A DNA stretch of 64,000 bases. Source: Chrysomallon squamiferum (lineage: Eukaryota; Mollusca; Gastropoda; Neomphalida; Peltospiridae). Where the stretch lies: positions 16,666,484 to 16,730,483 of the forward strand of contig CM022667.1 of NCBI GenBank assembly GCA_012295275.1, in the 5' to 3' direction. The stretch's first letter is position 1; each line of letters begins with the position of its first letter. Shown in pieces: positions 1 to 10,823 of the stretch. The translations under genes were made by a program, and so were the position numbers. The notes below the pieces were generated by a model. The model was not told where the DNA came from and searched no databases. It worked only from the letters and a program-made list of their open reading frames with translations.

Positions 1-8
1 GTGTGTCC

Positions 9-10
<2 letters not shown>

Positions 11-77
<67 letters not shown>
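11..77. repeat. (GA)n microsatellite
   Basis: Uninterrupted GA dinucleotide run of about 67 bp. Runs of GA/CT recur at a fixed place in the spacer upstream of S exons throughout the window. Confidence 0.97.
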
Positions 78-82
<5 letters not shown>

Positions 83-584
83 AAATTATCTGTAAACAAA
101 ATAAAGCTCCGAAATCACTTACTCAGTCTGTTACGTTATTTTCCCAGTTAATTATAGCCACTAAGTAATGTTACTAAAAGAAAAATTAATGACAGTCCAC
201 AGGTCCAACCTCACATAGCAATGTGATCTTACTAATAACACTGAGTAGAGAAAAAGATGAAGAATTTAATTCAATATTAATTATATTTTCAAAAATAGAA
301 TATACTCTTTAATTTTTAATAATTCAAAGTGAACAGTTATACAATAAATTAGTCTAAATTTTAATTTATTTTATTTCTTTTCAATCTTATATGAATTTCA
401 AAATAAATAATCATCTCTTTGAATCAATAATATATTCAGGTGATCGTTCTGCAGATTAGATTATGTTTTTATGTATTTATGTTTGAGTATGTAAGCACGA
501 ATTAATAAATATCTGTGTGAAGTTATATAATATTATAAGAAATATCAGGTATTTTGCCCTTACAATTTTTCTTTTTTTCTTGTA
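78..584. other. Intergenic spacer of the tandem array
   Basis: AT-rich, no coding signal. It contains the ordered landmarks found in every spacer of the array: a segment near ATAAACAAGATATA or its variant, then CAGTTAATTATAGC, AATGTTACTAAAAG, and a GTAT/TATG-rich patch before the 3' end of the next B-type exon. Nearly the same series occurs at 55.37-55.85 kb and 62.70-63.18 kb. Confidence 0.7.
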
Positions 585-700
585 ACTAGTGGTTTTGTAT
601 ATCTCGGTGTTGGCGTTGCAGTTGGTTTGGAACACAAAACCACGTTCAACTGTGCTCCCCAAGAGTTCATTTACGACATGCTCATGTATTTTTATTTGAT
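585..700 (-). pseudogene. Diverged B-type exon end (B' relic)
   Basis: On the minus strand the frame reads VVLCSKPTATPTPRYTKPL, matching the end of the array's B exons (GVALCSAPTT...). The upstream half of the B module (the CKTPSGH...CKC part) is missing. In its place is an unrelated segment (about 700-790) that recurs at 34.3, 38.8, 56.0 and 63.4 kb in either orientation. A near-identical copy lies at 38.64-38.74 kb. No splice acceptor of the B type is present, so I read this as a relic. Confidence 0.55.
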
Positions 701-883
701 GGATACGAAGCAGGTAGTAGATTCTAAAAGTGAACCATTTTCTTAAGATTTCTTTTGTGTACGACCCTCTGACCGGCGATTTCACCATACACTTGCGGGT
801 TTCTCCAAGAACAGGTTTAAAAAATAAAACAAAACATCAAAAAACATACAAGTATATGTATGTATTTGCATCTGTGTCTGTAT

Positions 884-945
884 GTGTGTGTGTGTGTGTG
901 CTTGTGTGTGTTTGTGTGTGCTTCTCTGTCTCTGTTTGTATTTGT
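884..945. repeat. (TG)n-rich microsatellite
   Basis: TG runs interrupted by CT and TT. Duplicated at 38.95-39.0 kb together with its flanks. Confidence 0.9.
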
Positions 946-1182
946 TTGAGAGAATGAGAATCGTACATTTACGTAGACAGAGACAAAGAAGGAGAGAAAG
1001 ACATTAAAATCAAATTCCCTATAAACAAGATATACAGATGACAACTTCCACATTATTTATTCAGTTTGTAAAGATATTTCCCAATCATATATTCAGATAA
1101 TAGTCTGCAGATTAGAGTATATATGTGTGTATATGTGTGTATTAATATTTGTATAGAGTTGTACATTATTTCATACAACATT

Positions 1183-1200
1183 ATAATGAATATTCATTAG
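1183..1200. promoter_or_regulatory. Conserved 18-bp palindrome downstream of B exon
   Basis: ATAATGAATATTCATTAG, one base short of the perfect palindrome ATAATGAATATTCATTAT seen in other copies. It lies about 50 bp past the ancestral stop of the B exon. TAAT/ATTA half-sites could bind a homeodomain dimer, or it may be a 3' end or hairpin element. Function is inferred only. Confidence 0.35.
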
Positions 1201-1302
1201 TTAGCTACAAAATGTTTCTTATATCAAAATAAAAAGTCATTTCGCTGTTCTTTATCAGAAGGCTGTTGTAGGTGGTGGTGTTGCAGATGTCGGTGGCGTT
1301 GA

Positions 1303-1454
1303 CTAGGGTGCGGAACACAAAGCCACTCCGTATTCTGGTTCCCAATCACCAAAATAAAACACTTGAGGAGGACATTTACAGTCACCATCATCACTAAAGT
1401 ATTTCTGTTCATCTCCACGTAACACGTGTCCTGATGTCGTTTTACAGTTACGTT
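1303..1454 (-). CDS. B exon 1, VWC-like C-terminal module, shortened
   Basis: Acceptor TTACAG lies at the end of a TTA microsatellite. The exon opens in phase 1 with (E)RNCKTTSGHVLRGDEQKYF, continues SDDGDCKCPPQ and GDWEPEYGVALCSAP, then a TAG. All four cysteines of the module are kept (C-x21-C-x-C-x18-C). The stop falls where copy 10 (39.35 kb) has Glu (CSAPESTPP), so the tail STPPTSATPPPTTAF is now untranslated. The domain itself is intact, so a product is possible, but the A exon that should precede it (2.1-2.4 kb) is broken. Confidence 0.6.
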
Positions 1455-1456
1455 CT

Positions 1457-1500
<44 letters not shown>

Positions 1501-1503
1501 TAA
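1457..1503. repeat. (TAA)n flush against B-exon acceptor
   Basis: The repeat begins at the splice acceptor of B exon 1. On the transcribed strand it reads TTATTATTATTACAG, so the microsatellite itself supplies the acceptor's upstream sequence. Confidence 0.95.
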
Positions 1504-2135
1504 TAAATAATTTATCATTTGATATAATTAATTAATAATCTACTTTTATTCTGAATAGGTTAGTGTTACGACAACCACGTACTGCTTCTGCTACAGCTAC
1601 CACTAGTACTGTTGTGTCTTAAACTACTAATACTAATAGTACGATACCACTGCTAATACTAATACTAATAGACTATCACTATTCAAACTAACGATGCGGC
1701 TACCACTTCTGATACTAATGCTAAAACTAAGGCTGCGACTACTAATATTAATGCTAAAACTATCGTTATATTGATACCATCACCACTACTAATACTACGA
1801 TAAAACTACTACATTTTCTACTGCTGTTAGCATAAAGAGTTACTGAGAAGACCTCCACAATAATAGTTTCTAAGTCTTCGTTACTGGCTGTTGTTATTAC
1901 TCTTGCCACAATAAAATAACCATCAACAACAACAGCTACTACACGACAACTGTTAATACTATCATTGCTAGTACAACTTCTGCTACTAATTCTATTACTA
2001 ATACTATTTCTACCAATAATAATTATAAGTCTAACATTATTATTACTAATCCTACCTTTAATGGTAACCGCTGCTAATACTAATTGATCAACTAGGATCT
2101 ACGATTACTGGTACACATTGGTGGGGAAATAATCC
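1504..2135 (-). other. A-B intron of unit 1
   Basis: Degenerate ACT/AAT-rich sequence. It shares segments (CTACTGCCACAACTTTTAC, TTCATTACTGGCTGTT) with the corresponding introns at 7.4-7.9, 9.5-10, 18.1-18.4 and 41.2-41.5 kb. No coding signal. Confidence 0.6.
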
Positions 2136-2357
2136 CTAGACATGTATATACAACCTTCAGGATCGAAACACATTTCTAATAATCAGCGTATATACAACGA
2201 ATTACTAATACAGATGAAGAATAATCAGAACTAGGCTGACACCGACACTCGGCCGCACAATGTTCATAATCTGGAACGAGTTGTTCAGGTCCGTACATTT
2301 GTCCATTGTGAGAGCAGTGAGGTGGCATTGCAGGTGTGGATGTAGGTGGCGGTACCT
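2136..2357 (-). pseudogene. A exon 1, broken VWC-like module
   Basis: Acceptor CATATTACAG, then phase-1 EVPPPTSTPAMPPHCSHNGQ, so the start is sound and several cysteines are kept. After CIYADY there is an in-frame TAG. The sequence after it (MCFDPEG...) lies in another frame, and the CG.YTC end is largely deleted. This unit cannot encode a complete A module. Confidence 0.75.
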
Positions 2358-2394
2358 CTGTAATATGTATGAAACAATAAGAACAACAGAAACG

Positions 2395-2498
2395 TTAATA
2401 ATAATAATAACAACAACAATAATAATAATAATAACAATAACCACAAAAACAACAATAATAATAACATTAACAACAAAAATAGTAACAATGACATGAAT
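2395..2498. repeat. (AAT/AAC)n microsatellite in S-A intron
   Basis: Trinucleotide run immediately upstream (minus strand) of the A-exon acceptor. The same position carries AAT/AAC repeats next to every A exon of the array. Confidence 0.9.
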
Positions 2499-4132
2499 CT
2501 ATATTAGGGAAATTCAAACTGAAAACTATCATTTTAATGTATTCTATGACTTATTGCGTATGGAAACAATTCCTGGAAAATATTTATATATCTAGATTGT
2601 TTATTATCACCGCCATTGCTGAATTTGTCAACAAAGTTAAACAAGCTTAGGTTTTCATAGTCTGAGAAGGTCTCAGAAATTCGGATTATTTCTTTATCAA
2701 TATGTAAACTATACACATAACGTATATTTAAAAACAGATTTAATCTAATTTACAATATTAATTTTCAGTACTGTTTTTGAGATTAATAAATATTTTGAAA
2801 CGGAATATCCTCAATGTCCAAACCGAACACCTTTCGCTTGGACTGATTGTTTTTTTCATGTTGGACGCATTCTACTAATTTCAGTTATTAACTGTAAATA
2901 GGATCGCTACAGATTCTCACAGTTTAGGACCTCAGTATAGTTTTCCATTCACCGACGTCCGCGGCAGAGTTTGCACTTTTACAAGAAGGCTTTAATATCA
3001 TATTGTTGTTCATTGCACGTGAAGAAGACAGAAAGAATTCGCTATACTTAGATACACTAAAAAGCTTTTGATCTTGACGAGATAGGAGTAGAACAAGATA
3101 TACATTTCAGAATTGTTTTCTTGACATTTGAATCTGTGCTAAGTTTGTTAAGGGAGAAAATATAAGGAAACGTGACTTTCGAGTTATTTTACTTTTAAAG
3201 TGTGAGAAAACAGGAGTTAATGAAAATCAAGCTTATCCACAACAAGTTATTCATAGGCTATCAAAGGAAAGCACAGACAAGTTTATAACGTAGCATTGTG
3301 AGAGTGAAATGTGTTAAATTATTGTTTCGTTTTTGTTCCGTGTTTTTATTTTTTATTATTATTGTTATTTTTTATTCTGTTACTTTCTTTAAATATTATT
3401 TCATTCAGGCGTTGTTCAGCACATCGATCTGAACGTCACAGAAAAGCGATTCATTCCGCTGAGTCTCTGTACAGCACATATTGCAATGTCGCCAGTTTAC
3501 AAAAATAAAATTGTCAAAATCTATCACATTCAGTAAAAATAGTAGTATTATTATTATTGTTGTTGTTGTTGTTGTTGTTGTTGTTATTATTATTATTATT
3601 ATTATTATTACATGTTTTTTTTTTTTTTTTTTTTTTTTTTTCTTGTTTATTTTTGTTTATTTTTGTTTATTTTTATACCTTTTATTATTATTTATTTTTC
3701 ATTTACAGTCTTGAAAAGTCCGACATTTCATGCTACTCGTTATACTGTTGACTTTAAAAAACCGGACAGTGGTCAAATCTGTTCCGGTCAGTCGGTCGAA
3801 CATAAATGAAATCTTTAAAAACTGGTTCGTGTCATTTCAGAATGCTACTTGAAAAATAATTTTTCTGTTACTATTACTATCATTATTTCTTATTACTGCG
3901 ATTTTATTATTGACATCGTCGAGAGTGTAATTATTAATATTATTATTATTATTATTATTATTATCATCATCATCATCATCGTCATCATCATTATTATTAT
4001 TATTATTATTATCATTTATTATTACTGTGATATTATTACTGACACTGTTCAGCATTTACTTATTATTATTATAGCTGTGGTAGCTGCTGATGATAAAACT
4101 GATGTAGCTGTTACTGTGTCACTATTAACAGC

Positions 4133-4167
<35 letters not shown>

Positions 4168-4343
4168 GAAGAAGAAGAAGAAGAAGAAGAATATTAGTGA
4201 CAATAATAATAATAATAAGAAGAAGAAGAAGAACAAGAACAAGAAGAACAAGAACAAGAACAAGAAAAAGAAGAATATTAGTGAAGAAGGACAAAAAGAA
4301 AATAATAATCATAAAAATAAAAATAATACTAAGTACAAATTAC
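2499..4343 (-). other. S-A intron of unit 1
   Basis: About 1.8 kb. Contains TTA/TTG and poly-T runs (3544-3645), TTA/TCA (3935-4015) and AAT/AAG (4131-4270). Segments such as GAATATCCTCAATGTCC, AACCTTTCGCTTGG-like sequence and AAACGTGACTTTCGAGTTA recur in the matching introns at 11.4-11.8, 33.4-33.8, 37.3-37.7 and 47.4-47.7 kb, confirming common descent of the introns. Confidence 0.6.
3709..3809 (+). other. Possible plus-strand terminal exon-like ORF
   Basis: TTTTTCATTTACAG precedes an open frame of about 33 codons (LKSPTFHATRYTV... to SGQSVEHK-stop). Related sequence at 34.30-34.40 kb is also plus-strand, but at 0.70-0.79 and 38.75-38.86 kb it is inverted. A mobile or shuffled non-coding segment is at least as likely as an exon. 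Confidence 0.2.
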
Positions 4344-4419
4344 CTTCAGTCGTTGGCATTGACAAGACAGAAGAAATAATAAAATGCACACAGAACAAGA
4401 AGACCATGTTAACAGCCAT
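4344..4419 (-). CDS. S exon 1, signal peptide exon
   Basis: ATG at 4419 opens MAVNMVFLFCVHFIISSVLS, then MPTTE and a donor G|GTAATTTG in phase 1. The short polar start, hydrophobic stretch (VFLFCVHFIISSVL) and small residues before MPT fit a secretory signal peptide cleaved near SVLS-MPT. The exon is 76 nt, like most of its paralogues. It would splice to A exons, which start in the same phase with (G)AG CTG CCG. Its own downstream A exon (2.1-2.4 kb) is broken, so this copy may be orphaned. Confidence 0.65.
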
Positions 4420-4515
4420 GTTGCCGCTTTTCGTTTGTGACATGAGTCAGTATTGACAACGCTTAAGCAGCTGTTTCCACAAGCGCAATGTGAAGCCTCT
4501 GTTTGGTAAATAGTT
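4420..4515 (-). promoter_or_regulatory. Conserved proximal promoter/5' leader of S exon 1
   Basis: The roughly 95 bp before the ATG are conserved upstream of most S exons. Going away from the ATG they hold a GCTTTTCGTTTGTGAC block, a CRE/AP-1-like site (here degenerate, GACATGAGTCAG), TATTGACAACG, an E-box CAGCTG (4468-4473) and a GCGCA motif. Conservation across copies is seen directly; the promoter role is inferred. Confidence 0.5.
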
Positions 4516-4764
4516 TAAGTATGTATAGAAAAGATCGGTGATGTTCAATGCTGACAGCAGATCCCATCACGAGCGAAATATTGATATTAAAATAGTAAGG
4601 GTTTATCATGTCTATCATGTTTCTTTCCCAATATTCAGACATTTTTGGACAAGATTGATTTATTTCTACCGGTTTTCTTTAATTATAAATACTCATACCA
4701 TTACAGATACCATACCATTTAAAAAAATCAGGTTCGATTTTTTCATCTCTTTACATATTCATGA

Positions 4765-5243
4765 GAGAGAGAGAGTAAAATAAAATTATCTCTAAACAAG
4801 ATATATCTACAGTAGCTTCCAAGTCATTTACTCAGTCTGTTTCGAATTTTCCCAGATAATTACAATACTAAATAATGTCACTAAACGAAAAATCACTGAG
4901 CATCTCTACAGTTATACGGTAAATTAGCCTAACTTGTAATTCATTTTATTTCGTTTTAATCTTATTTGAAATTAAAATTAAATAATTATGTCTTTGAACC
5001 AATAATATATTCAGATAATCGTACTCCAGATTAGTTTATCTATGTATGTATGTATGTATGTATGTATGTATATATCTATGTATGTATGTGTTTATGTATG
5101 TGTATGTATGTATGTATGTTAGAGTATATTTCAACGTATTTATAAATATTTCTATACTGTCCAATAATAACATTCTTTACAATACATTAAATTTATATCG
5201 GCTCTTTCTACCTTCATATTTCTGTCTGGACTCCCTATTATTA

Positions 5244-5299
<56 letters not shown>

Positions 5300-5540
5300 T
5301 ACTACTACTACTACTACTACTTCTACTACTACTACAACTAATATTACTATTATTAACATTATCATTATTATTACTATGATTTGTTATTACTGACTTTGTT
5401 GAGGCTGTAGTTACAATTACTATTGCTGTGGCGGATTCTGATGATATAATTTGTGTAACTGTTACTATATCACTACTAACAATAACAGCAACAACAACAA
5501 CAACAACAACACTAATAATAATAATAATAAGTACACGTTA
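4765..5540. other. Spacer with (GTAT)n and (TTA/CTA)n
   Basis: Array spacer: GA patch at 4765, ATAAACAAG-type landmark at 4790, (GTAT)n at 5043-5125, then an abrupt switch at about 5165 to intron-like sequence with (TTA)n/(CTA)n at 5238-5340. The switch (TTCTTTACAATACATTA) is shared with 63.69 kb and marks a recombination junction between spacer and intron. Confidence 0.6.
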
Positions 5541-5541
5541 C

Positions 5542-5590
5542 CCTGAGTCGTAATACTACAATTCAAACAGAAGACCATGTCAACAGCCAC
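5542..5590 (-). pseudogene. S exon relic
   Basis: Matches S exons but the initiator is GTG (VAVDMVFCLN) and the middle of the signal peptide is deleted. The donor G|GTAACG is kept. It cannot encode a normal secretion signal. Confidence 0.65.
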
Positions 5591-5830
5591 TTGTCGCTTT
5601 TCGATTTCGTGTTTTGTATACATTTACTTTATTTTATTATATGAATTCATTCATAGAAAAGTATCCTTAAGTATACGTATGTATTTGCTTCTATCTATCT
5701 ATGTTTGTGTATTTGTATGTCTGAATATATGTGTATGTTTGTTTCTGTATCTGTGCCTGTGTCTGTGTTTGCCTATGGGTGCATATGTGTTTGTGTGCAA
5801 GAGAGAGAGAGAAAAAGAGAAGAAGGAGAA

Positions 5831-5935
5831 AAGCATGTTAACAGCCATGTTGTCGCTTTTCGCTTGTATCGAGAATTAGTATTGATAAAGTGTAAATAAC
5901 AATTTCCACTTGCGCTGGTTGATGCCTCCTTTTGG
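5831..5935 (-). pseudogene. 5' fragment of an S exon plus its promoter-like flank
   Basis: Only ATG GCT GTT AAC ATG C (cat at 5846-5848) and the upstream conserved block remain. The exon body is replaced by the (GA)n spacer patch at 5798-5820. Confidence 0.55.
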
Positions 5936-6871
5936 TAAAAAAGCTAAGTATGTAAATCTTGTCACGAGTGACATATAGAGATTGAAATGATAAGGGATGA
6001 TCTCAGGCTTAAATTTGTAAATGAATCTATTAGAATCCCATCTCTCTTGCACTCTCTTTTGTCAATTTTAGAAAAGCTTCTACCAGTTTCCTTTAATTTT
6101 AAATATTGTACGACATATACCCTCAAATTAATGAAAAGGTCATGTTCGATTTCTTCAACCCTGTGCAATTTGATCATGCATCATTAAGAAAAATTCTTGT
6201 TTAATTTTGGTGTTTTGTATACATTTACTTTATTTTATTATGTGAATCCATTTATTGAAAAGTATCATTATTATATGTATATGTATTTCTATGTGTGTAC
6301 GCATATATGAGTGTGTGTGCATGTGTGTGTTTCTGTGTGCTTCTGGGTGCGTATGTATGTGTGTGAAAGATAGAGACTGAGAGCGAAAACTTTACACTTA
6401 TTAACTCAAAGAGTGAGAAAGAGAAAGAGGGACAGAAAGAAAGTCCAATAAAACTCCCTATAAACAAAATATATTTACTGTAGCTCCCAAATCATTTTCT
6501 CAGTCTTTTACAATTTTGTCCAAATTCATTGCAGCACTAAATAATGTTACTAAAAGAAAAATTACTGACAGTCAACAGGTCTACACTAATATAGATTGAT
6601 GATCTTAATAATAACACTGATGACAGAGGAAGATGAAGGATTTTATTCAGTACCAAATATATTTTTCAACAGAGAATATAATCTTTAATTTCTAATAACT
6701 CAGATGTAACCTTTATAGAGTAAATTAACCTAAATTGTAATTGATTTTATTTCTTTTGAATCTTTCGTAAAATTAAATATAAATAACCACGTCCTTCATC
6801 ATACATTCAGGTAATCTGCAAGTATATTATGTATGTATGTATGTATGTATGCATGTATGTATGTATGTATG

Positions 6872-6902
<31 letters not shown>

Positions 6903-7053
6903 GTGTATTAATATATGTTAGAGTATATATATGGACGCATTAATGAAAATTTGTATATACCTGTCCATTATTTCATATAACATTATAATGAATATTCATT
7001 ATTTAGCTACTAAATATTTCTTATATCAAAAGAAAAAGTTATTTCTCTTTTGT
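5936..7053. other. Array spacer between units
   Basis: Full landmark series: TAGAAAAGCTTCTACCAG, GTGTTTTGTATACATTTAC, GT/GA patches (6300-6380), ACTCCCTATAAACAA, AATAATGTTACTAAAAG, (TATG)n at 6826-6900, and the perfect palindrome ATAATGAATATTCATTAT at 6985-7002. No coding potential seen. Confidence 0.65.
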
Positions 7054-7296
7054 CTATGAGAACGCTTGTATAGGTGGTGGTGTTGTAGATCTCGGTGTTT
7101 GTGCTGTAGAACTCGGTTGGTGGTGTATAACTCGGTTGCTTTGTAGTGGGTGCGGAACACAAAGCCACGCCATATCCTGGTTGCCACGAACCAATAACTA
7201 GTACTTGTGGAGGACATTTACAGTCACCATCATCACTAAAGTATTTCTGTTCATCTCCTTGTAACACGTGTCCTGATGGCGTTTTCCAGTTTCGTA
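7010..7296 (-). CDS. B exon 2, VWC-like module with altered first cysteine and frameshifted tail
   Basis: Acceptor AATACAG at 7297. The frame gives VRNWKTPSGHVLQGDEQKYF, SDDGDCKCPPQ, GSWQPGYGVALCSAPTTKQ. The first cysteine of the module is Trp here (TGG). In the tail an extra A in a CCACCA run moves translation out of the PSSTAQTPRSTTPPP frame into EFYSTNTEIYNTT, so the ORF runs past the ancestral stop (7054-7056) to 7010. It follows intact A exon 2. Either a neo-tailed coding copy or an early pseudogene. Confidence 0.55.
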
Positions 7297-7302
7297 CTGT
7301 AT

Positions 7303-7368
7303 TAATAATAATAATAATAATAATAATAATTATTATTATTATAATTATAATAATAATAATAATATATT
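7303..7368. repeat. (TAA)n at B-exon acceptor
   Basis: TAA/TTA run beside the acceptor of B exon 2, containing one inversion of phase (AATAATTATTATT). Confidence 0.93.
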
Positions 7369-7884
7369 TGTATTGTATACTCTAGTATTATTACAATTTC
7401 TAAAAGCACTTCTGTTTTTGCTAATAATACTAATGTTGTACTACTCCTGATATATTTAATGCTACTACCACTACTACTACTCCAAATACTACCCCTAATT
7501 ATGTTACTAATACTGTTATTATTACAATTAAGGTATTACTAGAAGCACTGATTATACTACTGCCACAACTATTCCCCGTCATTAGTTTCTCAGTCTTAAT
7601 TACTGGCTGTTGCTATTACACTTTCCACTAGAAAATCAACACCAACAACTGCTACTACTACTTCTACTGCTACCACTATTACTACCAATACTAGTACCAC
7701 TTCTACTATACTACCACTCGTGCTACTACACAACTACATCCACTAAAAATAATAAGAATAGCATTATTATAACTAATCGTACCATTAATGCTAACATTTT
7801 GCCTACAACTACTAAAACTAATTGCTCCAACTACCACAAGTAATACCACGATTATTACTACTAACGAGACAACTAATAATTTGA
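7369..7884 (-). other. A-B intron
   Basis: ACT-rich intron. 7.61-7.88 kb is near-identical to 18.19-18.43 kb, immediately before the minisatellite there, and so preserves the pre-expansion form of that locus. Confidence 0.6.
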
Positions 7885-7925
7885 CTAGTACTGTTGGTAT
7901 AAGGAGATACCGAAATGTTTTCTAC

Positions 7926-8162
7926 CTTCACATGTGTATCTTCCACACCCATCAGGTCCTTCATGATCGAAACACATTGGCGATAAATAATCAGCGTATA
8001 TACAAAGAATTTCTAATTCAGATGAAGAATCATAACTAGGCTGACAACGACACTCGTGCGAACAAGGATCATAGACTGGGACGACTTCTCCAGGTCTGTA
8101 CATTTGTCCATTGTGAGAGCAGTGAGGTGGCATTGCAGGTGTGGATATAGGTGGCGGCAGCT
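7926..8162 (-). CDS. A exon 2, intact VWC-like module
   Basis: Acceptor CATACACTACAG. Phase-1 start (E)LPPPISTPAM, then the module PPHCSHNGQMYRPGEVVPVY ... C-x3-C-x-C ... CIYADYLSPMCFD ... CGRYTCE, donor G|GTAGAA in phase 1; 237 nt (79 codons). Cysteine spacing C-x18-C-x3-C-x-C-x13-C-x9-C-x8-C-x4-C with the N-terminal HNGQMYRPGE resembles VWC domains, which bind growth factors or mediate extracellular assembly in other proteins. Read-through would stop at 7885. All eight cysteines are present. Confidence 0.75.
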
Positions 8163-8179
8163 CTGTAGTGTATGTTGAA

Positions 8180-8470
8180 AAATAAGGACAACAACACCAC
8201 CACCAACAACAACAATAACAACAACAGTAACAACAACAACAACAACAACAACAGTAATAATAATAATAATCATAATAATAATAATAATAACAATGATGAT
8301 GATGATGATGATGATGATGTTGATGTTGACGATAACAACAACAATAAAGATCAAAACAATGAAAATGATAATGATAATAATAATAATAACAATAACAATA
8401 AAGATCAAAACAATGAAAATGATAATGATAATAATAATGACAATAACAATAATAAGAACAACAACAATAA
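8180..8470. repeat. (AAC/AAT/GAT)n compound microsatellite
   Basis: Compound trinucleotide tract, including a GAT run (8293-8320) and an internal near-perfect duplication of about 60 bp (8345-8405 and 8398-8455). Confidence 0.92.
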
Positions 8471-8961
8471 CAATAGCTGTTATAATAACAATTTTAATAA
8501 TAATAATAATATTACTAGTAGTACTAATAGTGATAATAATAATTTTATTGTATACTCTAGTATGATAACAACTTCTACTATTTCTCCTACCAAAATAATT
8601 TTTACTAATAATATTAATACTGTAACGACTCTTACTATTTTTAACACAACTACTACAAGAACTATTACTACTGCTACTGCAAATACTAATTATGATACAT
8701 TAGCTATTAGTAATACTATTATTATTACAACTAGCATATTACTTGCAACATTGATTCTACCACTGCCACAGGTTTTACGAGTCCTCGACGAAAAGAGTTT
8801 CTCAGTTTCCATTACTGGCTGTTAGTATTATAACAACTTTTACTACTACTATATTACTAAAATTACTCCTAATATTTTCATTAATAATACTAATATTGTA
8901 ACTACTTCTACAACATTTACTACTACTACAACAACAACTACTACTACTCCAAATACCACTA
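8471..8961 (-). other. Intron, duplicated at 40.18-40.61 kb
   Basis: No coding signal. From about 8540 the sequence is collinear with 40.18 kb onward, including the flanks of the transposon below. Confidence 0.65.
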
Positions 8962-9536
8962 CAGCGAAACCTCGGGTTACGAACTTAATTCGTTCCAGAA
9001 CCCGTTTCTTAAACAGAAATGTACGTAAACCGAAGCGATGTCAGACACACGGAAGCCAAACTCATGTTTTGCAATTATTTCTTTCTTAATCTCTACTGTG
9101 ATACCTCTATACTTTCCATCATCATTATCGCTTTCACTTTTTGTTTTCTTCGGCGCCATATTGGATAGGGTATAATAAAAAAAAACACACATAAAAGCAG
9201 CAACAGTTTAAAAAGAATCGAGCGCACAATCTCAATGCAAAAGCTACTGAGCTGCAGCTGCATATAGCAGACTAAAGGCGCTAATTCATGGTATATATTT
9301 GCTATAGGGCATGCCTGTAATCGTTACTTTAAACTCGGTTTTGACTTAAGCATATATTTTTATCTTTACTACCTGTTGACGTCAAAACCGACGTCAAAAG
9401 AAAGCTTGTCGTAGCGCGTCGCTGTAGTTCGTAACTCGGGACATTACACGTAAACCGAGACAAAACTTGCCCAGGATCACGGTTCCGTAATCCGATTTGT
9501 TCGAGCTTCGAGGCTTCGTAACCCGAGATTCTAGTG
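8962..9536 (-). mobile_element. Tigger-like (Tc1/mariner, pogo group) MITE copy 1
   Basis: 575-bp element with inverted termini: left CAGCGAAACCTCGGG, right (reverse complement) CACTAGAATCTCGGG, followed by TTACGAA on both sides. It is flanked by TA, the Tc1/mariner target duplication. Minus-strand ORF from 9159 starts MAPKKTKSESDNDDG and continues ITVEIKKEIIAKHEFGFRV, like the N-terminal CENP-B/psq helix-turn-helix of Tigger transposases. It then runs straight into the left terminal repeat, so the catalytic domain is deleted and the element is non-autonomous. Confidence 0.8.
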
Positions 9537-10009
9537 TACTAATATGATACCAATACATTTGCTATTACTAATACTATTACTATTACATTTAGGACATTAC
9601 TAGAAGCACATACCCTACTATTGCCACACGTTTTACAAGACCTCCACAACAATAGTCTCTTAGTCTTCATTACTGGCTGTTACTATTACTCTCGCTATAA
9701 AATCAACCAGTACTTCTACTATTACTACTACTATCGATACTATTATATTACTACCACTTCTTCTATTAATTCTACTATTAATTAAAAGTCTAACATTATT
9801 ATTACTAATCCTACCATTAATGGTAATAGTAAGCTTGCAACTACTGATATTAATTGCTCGAAATACCACTACTAATACTACTACTACTAATAATAATTAT
9901 TATAATTATAACATTATTACAACTATGGCGAATACTAATAATTAAGACTTTCACTTCTTGTGTGTGAACTTTACATTACATATAAGCAGTCGTTTCAGTA
10001 TACCTACAA
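9537..10009 (-). other. Intron segment, no gene
   Basis: ACT/AAT-rich intron sequence, collinear with 41.19-41.54 kb. It ends at a breakpoint next to the truncated B exon. Confidence 0.6.
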
Positions 10010-10096
10010 GTAGACATTTACAGTAACCATCATCACTAAAGTATTTGTGTTCTTCTCCTCGTAACACGTGTCCTAATGGCGTTTTACAGTTACGTT
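10010..10096 (-). pseudogene. B exon 3, truncated
   Basis: Acceptor TTACAG in a TTA run, then RNCKTPLGHVLRGEEHKYF and SDDGYCKC. After the second C of CKC the homology stops and unrelated sequence follows (LLVGILKR..., stop within about 20 codons). The last cysteine and the tail are lost. It lies between two intact A exons (10.8 and 7.9 kb), so a mature mRNA could skip it: S at 12.6 kb, A 10.8, A 7.9, B 7.1 all share phase 1. Confidence 0.7.
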
Positions 10097-10098
10097 CT

Positions 10099-10100
<2 letters not shown>

Positions 10101-10148
<48 letters not shown>

Positions 10149-10175
10149 TAAAATAATAAATAATAATAAATAATG
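10101..10175. repeat. (TAA)n at B-exon 3 acceptor
   Basis: TAA run with AAATAAT interruptions directly upstream of the exon on the minus strand. Confidence 0.93.
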
Positions 10176-10782
10176 ATCCTTTTTATTGTCTTATAACTCT
10201 AGCATTATAACAGCTTATACTACTTCTCCTACTATAATTATTTTTACTAAAGATATTAATAATTTAACCACTATTACTACTGTAACAACTGTTACTACCA
10301 CTACTCCAAATAGTACTAAATTATGATACCAATACATTTGCTATTACTAATACTATTACTATTACAACTAGCATTTTACTCGATGCACTGATTCCACTAC
10401 TGCCAGAACTTTTACAAGTCCTCCTCGACAATAATTTCTATGTCTTCATTACTGGTTGTTACTGCTAGGGTTGCCACTATAAAATCAACGACAACAACTA
10501 GTACTACTTTTGCTACTATACTACTACTACTACTACTACAAATACTACTGCCACCTCTACCACTGATTTAACTACTTCTACTACTATTCGAGCTACTATT
10601 ACAACCGCTATTACTAATAAGAAGAATAACATTATTATTACTAATCCTACCATCAGTGGTAACAGTAAGCCTACAACCATTAAATCTAATTGCTCCAACT
10701 ACCACTAATAATACCACTACTACTAATAACACTACGATCACTACTACTAACGAGACTACTAATAATTAGATTTTTAATTCTT
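10176..10782 (-). other. A-B intron, duplicated at 46.1-46.7 kb
   Basis: Collinear with 46.11-46.70 kb at high identity. No coding signal. Confidence 0.65.
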
Positions 10783-10823
10783 CTAGTACTGTTGGTATAA
10801 GGAGATACCGAAATATTGTCTAC

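Noticed and set aside
8977-9192. MAPKKTKSESD... as a host gene
   Set aside because: It starts and ends within terminal inverted repeats with TA flanks and resembles the N-terminus of Tigger transposases; it is a transposon remnant.
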